Under the pieces are notes generated by a model, which saw only the letters and a program-made list of their open reading frames with translations, was not told where the DNA came from and did not search any database. This document shows, one piece after another, positions 31,705 through 34,854 of a stretch of 34,854 nucleotides of DNA. The first letter of the stretch is position 1. Each line of letters begins with the position of its first letter. A program made the translations under genes and the position numbers. Source of the stretch: Anaerolineae bacterium (GTDB lineage: Bacteria > Chloroflexota > Anaerolineae > Aggregatilineales > Phototrophicaceae); the NCBI GenBank assembly GCA_016789005.1, contig JAEURA010000336.1, positions 1-34,854 of the forward strand. Reading direction: 5' to 3'.

Positions 31705-33435
31705 CTACTCTTCAGTCGATTCCGCCGGCTCGCGTTCTTCAACCGCCTGCTGGACTCGTTCACGCCGACCGCTGCCGCTCTTCCCACGAGGGGCGGTCTT
31801 GGAGGTGGGCGTGTAATAGTAGCCGTAGGAGTAAGTGTACTCGTAAGTCTCGTCGCGCGGGTTCAGGCGGTTGAGGATGATCCCCTTGACCTCAAGTCCC
31901 AGCTGCTCGAAGCGCTCTTTCGCCTTCTGCGCTGCGCCGCGCCGGGTTTTGCTGGCATCCAGGACCAGCAGCACGTCGCCCTTCGCCGTTGCCGCCAGGA
32001 CCGTAGCATCGGCGACCATCAGGCAAGGCGGCGAGTCGATGAGTACCACGTCGATGTTCGGGGCAGCCCGGAAGGCTTCGATCCAGCGCTGCATCAGCGC
32101 CGAACCGAGGATCTCCGTCGGGTTGGAGGGGATGAAACCGCTGGTGATCACGCGGAGACGGGGCACCGACGTGTTCTGAAGGCACTGGCGCAGATTGGTC
32201 GGCATCTTGTCCTCGCTATCGCCATCCAGCGTATTGACGCTGGGATCGGCAAACAGCAGGGTGGTTAAGCCGACATTGTTTTCCAGCTCGAAGATTTCAT
32301 GCATCTTCGGGCGGCGGAGGTCGGCATCCACCAGGAGTACCTGCAAGCCCGCCAGCGCCATGGTGATCGCCAGATTGGCGGTGGTCATGCTCTTGCCCTC
32401 TTCCGGGCTGGGGCTGGTGATGATGTAGACGCCCTTGCCGGAATTGCCGCCGGAGAAGAGCAGGTTGGTGCGGAGCGTTCGATAGCCTTCGGCTATCGGT
32501 GACATGGATGGATAGTTGTAGACGAGGCGGTCGTTATAGGTATCTGTACGCTTGCCGATGCGCATGATCGCGCCCATGACGGGAAGACCGAGGGACTGCA
32601 CGGCGATCTCGCTGGAGCGCACCACATCGTCGAGGTATTCGAGGGCGATGACCGCGCTCAGGGCGATGATCGCGCCGATGAGACCGCCCGCCAGCGACGC
32701 GCTGATCAGGTCGACGCCGCTGGAATTCGTGGGTACGGTCGCCGATTCCAGGATTTCAAGACGGTTCGCGCGCTGCTCGAGCTGGTCAATCGACTGATCG
32801 TAACTGTTGATGACCGTCGAGGTCTCGCGAATCTCGCGCAGCAGGTCGTTGTTGCGCGCCTGGAGACGGACAAGCTCGTCGTTGTCAGTCGTGGTGGCGA
32901 TCTGCTGTTCCAGCTCCGCCTGCTGGTCCTCGAACTGCCGCTTCATGATTTCGAGCTGAGCACGCTCGCTGCGCTGACTCTCAAGACGCTGCTGTTCGGT
33001 AGCATTCAGACCAGGGGCAGTCAGGATCAGCTGTTCGGCGAGCGCGTTGGCGATGTCCGCCGCTAACTGCGGATCGGTATTGACGACGGTGATGCGAAAC
33101 AACGACGTTTCTGGTATCTGGCTGGCGCGTACGATGCTGCGCAGCACCGATGGCGGGAAGCCTTGCAGCCCGACCTGTTCAAGCGTCGCCTCGAGCACGT
33201 CGTTCAGTTCCAGCACTTCGATGTAGGTTGCCACCAACTGCTGGGCAAGGACGACCTCGCTCGCGGTGGGATTCGCCTGATTCAGGTAACTGCCGATGGA
33301 CATCACCACGGACGCCTGATAAGTCGGCGGCGTGCCGGTGTTGAGGATGAAGGTCATGCCGCCGGAAATGAAGGCTGCAATGACGATCAACCATGCCCAT
33401 TTGCGTGCAAAGCGCAGATAGTAGGTCACATCCAT
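31705..33435 (-). CDS. Polysaccharide co-polymerase with tyrosine autokinase (Wzz/BY-kinase fusion)
   Basis: The 576-residue product has a Wzz-type N-terminal half: first membrane helix (about 14-31), a long coiled coil rich in Gln/Glu (about 150-220) and a second helix in 'LAGGLIGAIIALSAVIALEYL'. A BY-kinase domain follows, with Walker A 'SPSPEEGKSMTTANLA', Walker A' 'VLLVDADLRRPKMHE' and Walker B 'VVLIDSPP'. The tail has seven tyrosines in 11 residues (531-541), the usual autophosphorylation cluster. It controls chain length and export in Wzy-type polysaccharide assembly. AGGAG lies upstream of the ATG. The Wzz and kinase parts are fused as in Proteobacteria, not split as in Firmicutes. Confidence 0.92.
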   Translation of the reverse strand: MDVTYYLRFARKWAWLIVIAAFISGGMTFILNTGTPPTYQASVVMSIGSYLNQANPTASEVVLAQQLVATYIEVLELNDVLEATLEQVGLQGFPPSVLRSIVRASQIPETSLFRITVVNTDPQLAADIANALAEQLILTAPGLNATEQQRLESQRSERAQLEIMKRQFEDQQAELEQQIATTTDNDELVRLQARNNDLLREIRETSTVINSYDQSIDQLEQRANRLEILESATVPTNSSGVDLISASLAGGLIGAIIALSAVIALEYLDDVVRSSEIAVQSLGLPVMGAIMRIGKRTDTYNDRLVYNYPSMSPIAEGYRTLRTNLLFSGGNSGKGVYIITSPSPEEGKSMTTANLAITMALAGLQVLLVDADLRRPKMHEIFELENNVGLTTLLFADPSVNTLDGDSEDKMPTNLRQCLQNTSVPRLRVITSGFIPSNPTEILGSALMQRWIEAFRAAPNIDVVLIDSPPCLMVADATVLAATAKGDVLLVLDASKTRRGAAQKAKERFEQLGLEVKGIILNRLNPRDETYEYTYSYGYYYTPTSKTAPRGKSGSGRRERVQQAVEEREPAESTEE

Positions 33436-33470
33436 GAGGCAGATTTCTCCTGGTCAGTGTTTCATTCGGT

Positions 33471-33499
33471 ATTGTAAAACGCAAACTTCGAGTTGACCA
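33471..33499 (-). promoter_or_regulatory. Sigma-70-like promoter for the tyrosine kinase gene
   Basis: On the minus strand TGGTCA (33494-33499) and TACAAT (33471-33476) are exactly 17 bases apart, with a predicted start near 33464 and a leader of about 29 bases. Confidence 0.5.
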
Positions 33500-33537
33500 T
33501 AGGACGTATACTCACGCGACAAATGGGTGTCGGATTC

Positions 33538-34854
33538 ATGAGCGGTTACGCAGGTGTGATACATCTCGACGGCGCGCCGCCCGACCCTGCTCTGATCGAA
33601 CTGCTGAGCGAAAAACTTGCTCATCGCGGGCGGGACGGGCAGGGCATCCAGATCGGCGAGACCTGGGCGATGGCGCATTGTCTGAATCGCTTGACAAAGA
33701 CGCTGCAAAGCGACGCGCAGCCGCTGACCTGGGGCGACCTGACGCTGGTCAGCGATGCACGTATCGACGGACGGCATGCGCTGATCGACCAGCTTCGGTC
33801 GATGAGAGAGGATGCAGCCGACGACGCCAGCGACGCAGCGCTGATTCTGCACGCCTTTCGCGCCTTTGGCGAACGCTGCGTCGAGTACCTGATCGGCGAC
33901 TACACCTTCGCGCTCTGGAATTCCGCTGAGCGGACCTTGTTTGCGGCGCGCGACCCGCTGGGCAAGCGTTCGTTATACTATGCGCTGACTCGTGATGCCT
34001 TCATTTTCAGCAATGAACTGCGCCCGATTCGGCACTTTCCGAGGCTGAGCCAGGACCTCGACCCGCTGTACATCGCCGATTTTCTGGCGCTTGGCGACGG
34101 CTTCTGGCTCGACCGTACCATCACGCCTTTCGCCGCCATTCGCCGTCTGGACCGGGGGCATGCGCTGATCCTGCGCGATGGCACGATGAGCATTCGTCAA
34201 TTCTGGTCTATTCCTGAGGGACTGCCGCCGCTGCGCGCTCAGAGCGATGCGGAGGTGATCGAGCAGTTCAACGCGGTGTTTCGTGAGGCGGTGCGGGATC
34301 GGCTGACCGCCGACCGCGTCGTCCTCACTCTGAGCGGCGGCATGGACTCCTCAACGGTGACGGCGGTTGCGGTGGACATCCTCCGCAAGGGTGAGAGCCG
34401 CGCCGAATTCACGGCGATCACCTCGGTGTATACCGCCATTGATGATCCGGAACTGCTCTATGGCGTTCAGAATGCCCAGGCGTTGGGCATCCAGGAGCGC
34501 CACGTGCTGCATCGCATGGACCACTATGCGCTGCTGCACCCCTACTACCACATCGCCAATGCGATTCGCCAGCATCTGACTCCGGGCGAGTCGCTGCGTT
34601 TTAAGGAGGCGCTGGCTTCACTGGGGAAAACCGCGTTCATCGCGCACCTGGGGGATGAACTGGGTGGGGGTGGTCCGCTCGCGTCGTATCTGCCGCAGAT
34701 GCGGCTGTCCCGGCTGCTTTCATCGGGCGTCGAGCTCTGGCGCTATTTCGGAAAACGCCCGCCGCTGGGACTGTGGTCGCAGGTGGGACGCCGCCTCCTG
34801 AACAACGAACCTCCTGCCAGGGGAAGCGAAGGGCGTGAGTTTCCGCCCGGGATT
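33538..34854 (+). CDS. Asparagine synthetase-like protein lacking the glutaminase Cys (partial, runs off window)
   Basis: 439 codons are visible and the frame is open at the window edge. The N-terminal Ntn-like domain is recognisable: 'SGYAGVIHLDG', 'LAHRGRDGQG', 'LIGDYTFALWNSAERTLFAARDPLGKRSLYY'-type segments (family pattern, cited in part) and 'FSNELRPI'. However, the residue after Met, which must be Cys in active glutamine-hydrolysing enzymes, is Ser2. The synthetase domain has the PPi loop 'LTLSGGMDSS' (266-272), so AMP activation of a carboxylate should remain. Cys-less relatives include lasso-peptide cyclases and beta-lactam synthetase, which form amide bonds without ammonia from glutamine. 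An ATG at 33523 is in frame and would add five residues (MGVGF), which would equally remove an N-terminal Cys. Divergent from the BY-kinase gene. The next genes are outside the window. Confidence 0.8.
   Translation, partial: MSGYAGVIHLDGAPPDPALIELLSEKLAHRGRDGQGIQIGETWAMAHCLNRLTKTLQSDAQPLTWGDLTLVSDARIDGRHALIDQLRSMREDAADDASDAALILHAFRAFGERCVEYLIGDYTFALWNSAERTLFAARDPLGKRSLYYALTRDAFIFSNELRPIRHFPRLSQDLDPLYIADFLALGDGFWLDRTITPFAAIRRLDRGHALILRDGTMSIRQFWSIPEGLPPLRAQSDAEVIEQFNAVFREAVRDRLTADRVVLTLSGGMDSSTVTAVAVDILRKGESRAEFTAITSVYTAIDDPELLYGVQNAQALGIQERHVLHRMDHYALLHPYYHIANAIRQHLTPGESLRFKEALASLGKTAFIAHLGDELGGGGPLASYLPQMRLSRLLSSGVELWRYFGKRPPLGLWSQVGRRLLNNEPPARGSEGREFPPGI

Noticed and set aside
33493..33512. 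TTGACC and TATACT as a plus-strand promoter for the asparagine synthetase-like gene
   Set aside because: Spacing is only 8 bases. TATACT alone could serve as a -10 at a weak promoter, but no -35 fits.
1..34854. tRNA, rRNA, CRISPR arrays, transposase genes, prophage genes
   Set aside because: No regularly spaced direct repeats, no transposase or integrase motifs and no clover-leaf or rRNA-like sequence were seen on reading; this was by eye, without a covariance search.

Overview
This window is a dense stretch of bacterial chromosome with high GC, judged by eye at about 60%. Genes are packed tightly, often with ATGA or TGATG overlaps, on both strands. There are no rRNA or tRNA genes, no CRISPR array and no insertion sequence that I can recognise. 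Gene content (Liv-type importer, DUF4012 protein, FlaA1/CapD-type epimerase, Wzc-like tyrosine kinase, several ATP-grasp ligases, lipoproteins) fits a free-living heterotroph. I lean towards Chloroflexota (Anaerolineae-like), but that is an inference without a database search.

Layout. (1) 32-403 (+) is a lone VOC-fold gene with a good terminator. (2) 479-6531 (-) reads, in transcription order, secreted alkaline phosphatase, DUF3299 lipoprotein, ABC ATPase, FtsX-type permease with a His-rich loop, TlpA-like thioredoxin lipoprotein and an acetyl-xylan-esterase-type hydrolase. The middle four genes are translationally coupled and look like a metal or redox export/import unit. (3) 6673-11550 (-) is a complete five-gene branched-chain-amino-acid-type ABC importer (livK, G, F, H, M order). 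(4) 11623-16036 (-) carries an alpha/beta hydrolase and a three-gene unit of KAS III-like ketosynthase, ICMT-like membrane methyltransferase and acyl-CoA synthetase, with a palindromic intergenic repeat in between.

(5) 16250-26206 (+) is the most interesting part. It encodes an ATP-grasp ligase, a cytoplasmic subtilase, a small esterase, a second ATP-grasp ligase, a circularly permuted ATP-grasp (glutathionylspermidine-synthase-like), a two-subunit ABC exporter with one degenerate ATP site, and an RmlC-like sugar epimerase. It faces the KAS III unit across a divergent promoter region that holds a perfect 12-bp palindrome. I read it as a biosynthesis-and-export locus for an unidentified amide-linked (peptide-like) small molecule. 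No precursor peptide gene is visible.

(6) 26179-33435 (-) is a cell-surface polysaccharide region: GalE, a DUF4012 membrane protein, a FlaA1/CapD-type 4,6-dehydratase and a Wzz/BY-kinase fusion. (7) 33538 to the window edge (+) is the start of an asparagine-synthetase-like protein whose catalytic Cys2 is Ser. It could be a lasso-peptide-cyclase-like ligase or another glutaminase-dead amidotransferase, and it is cut by the window end. No gene-free stretch exceeds 300 bases.
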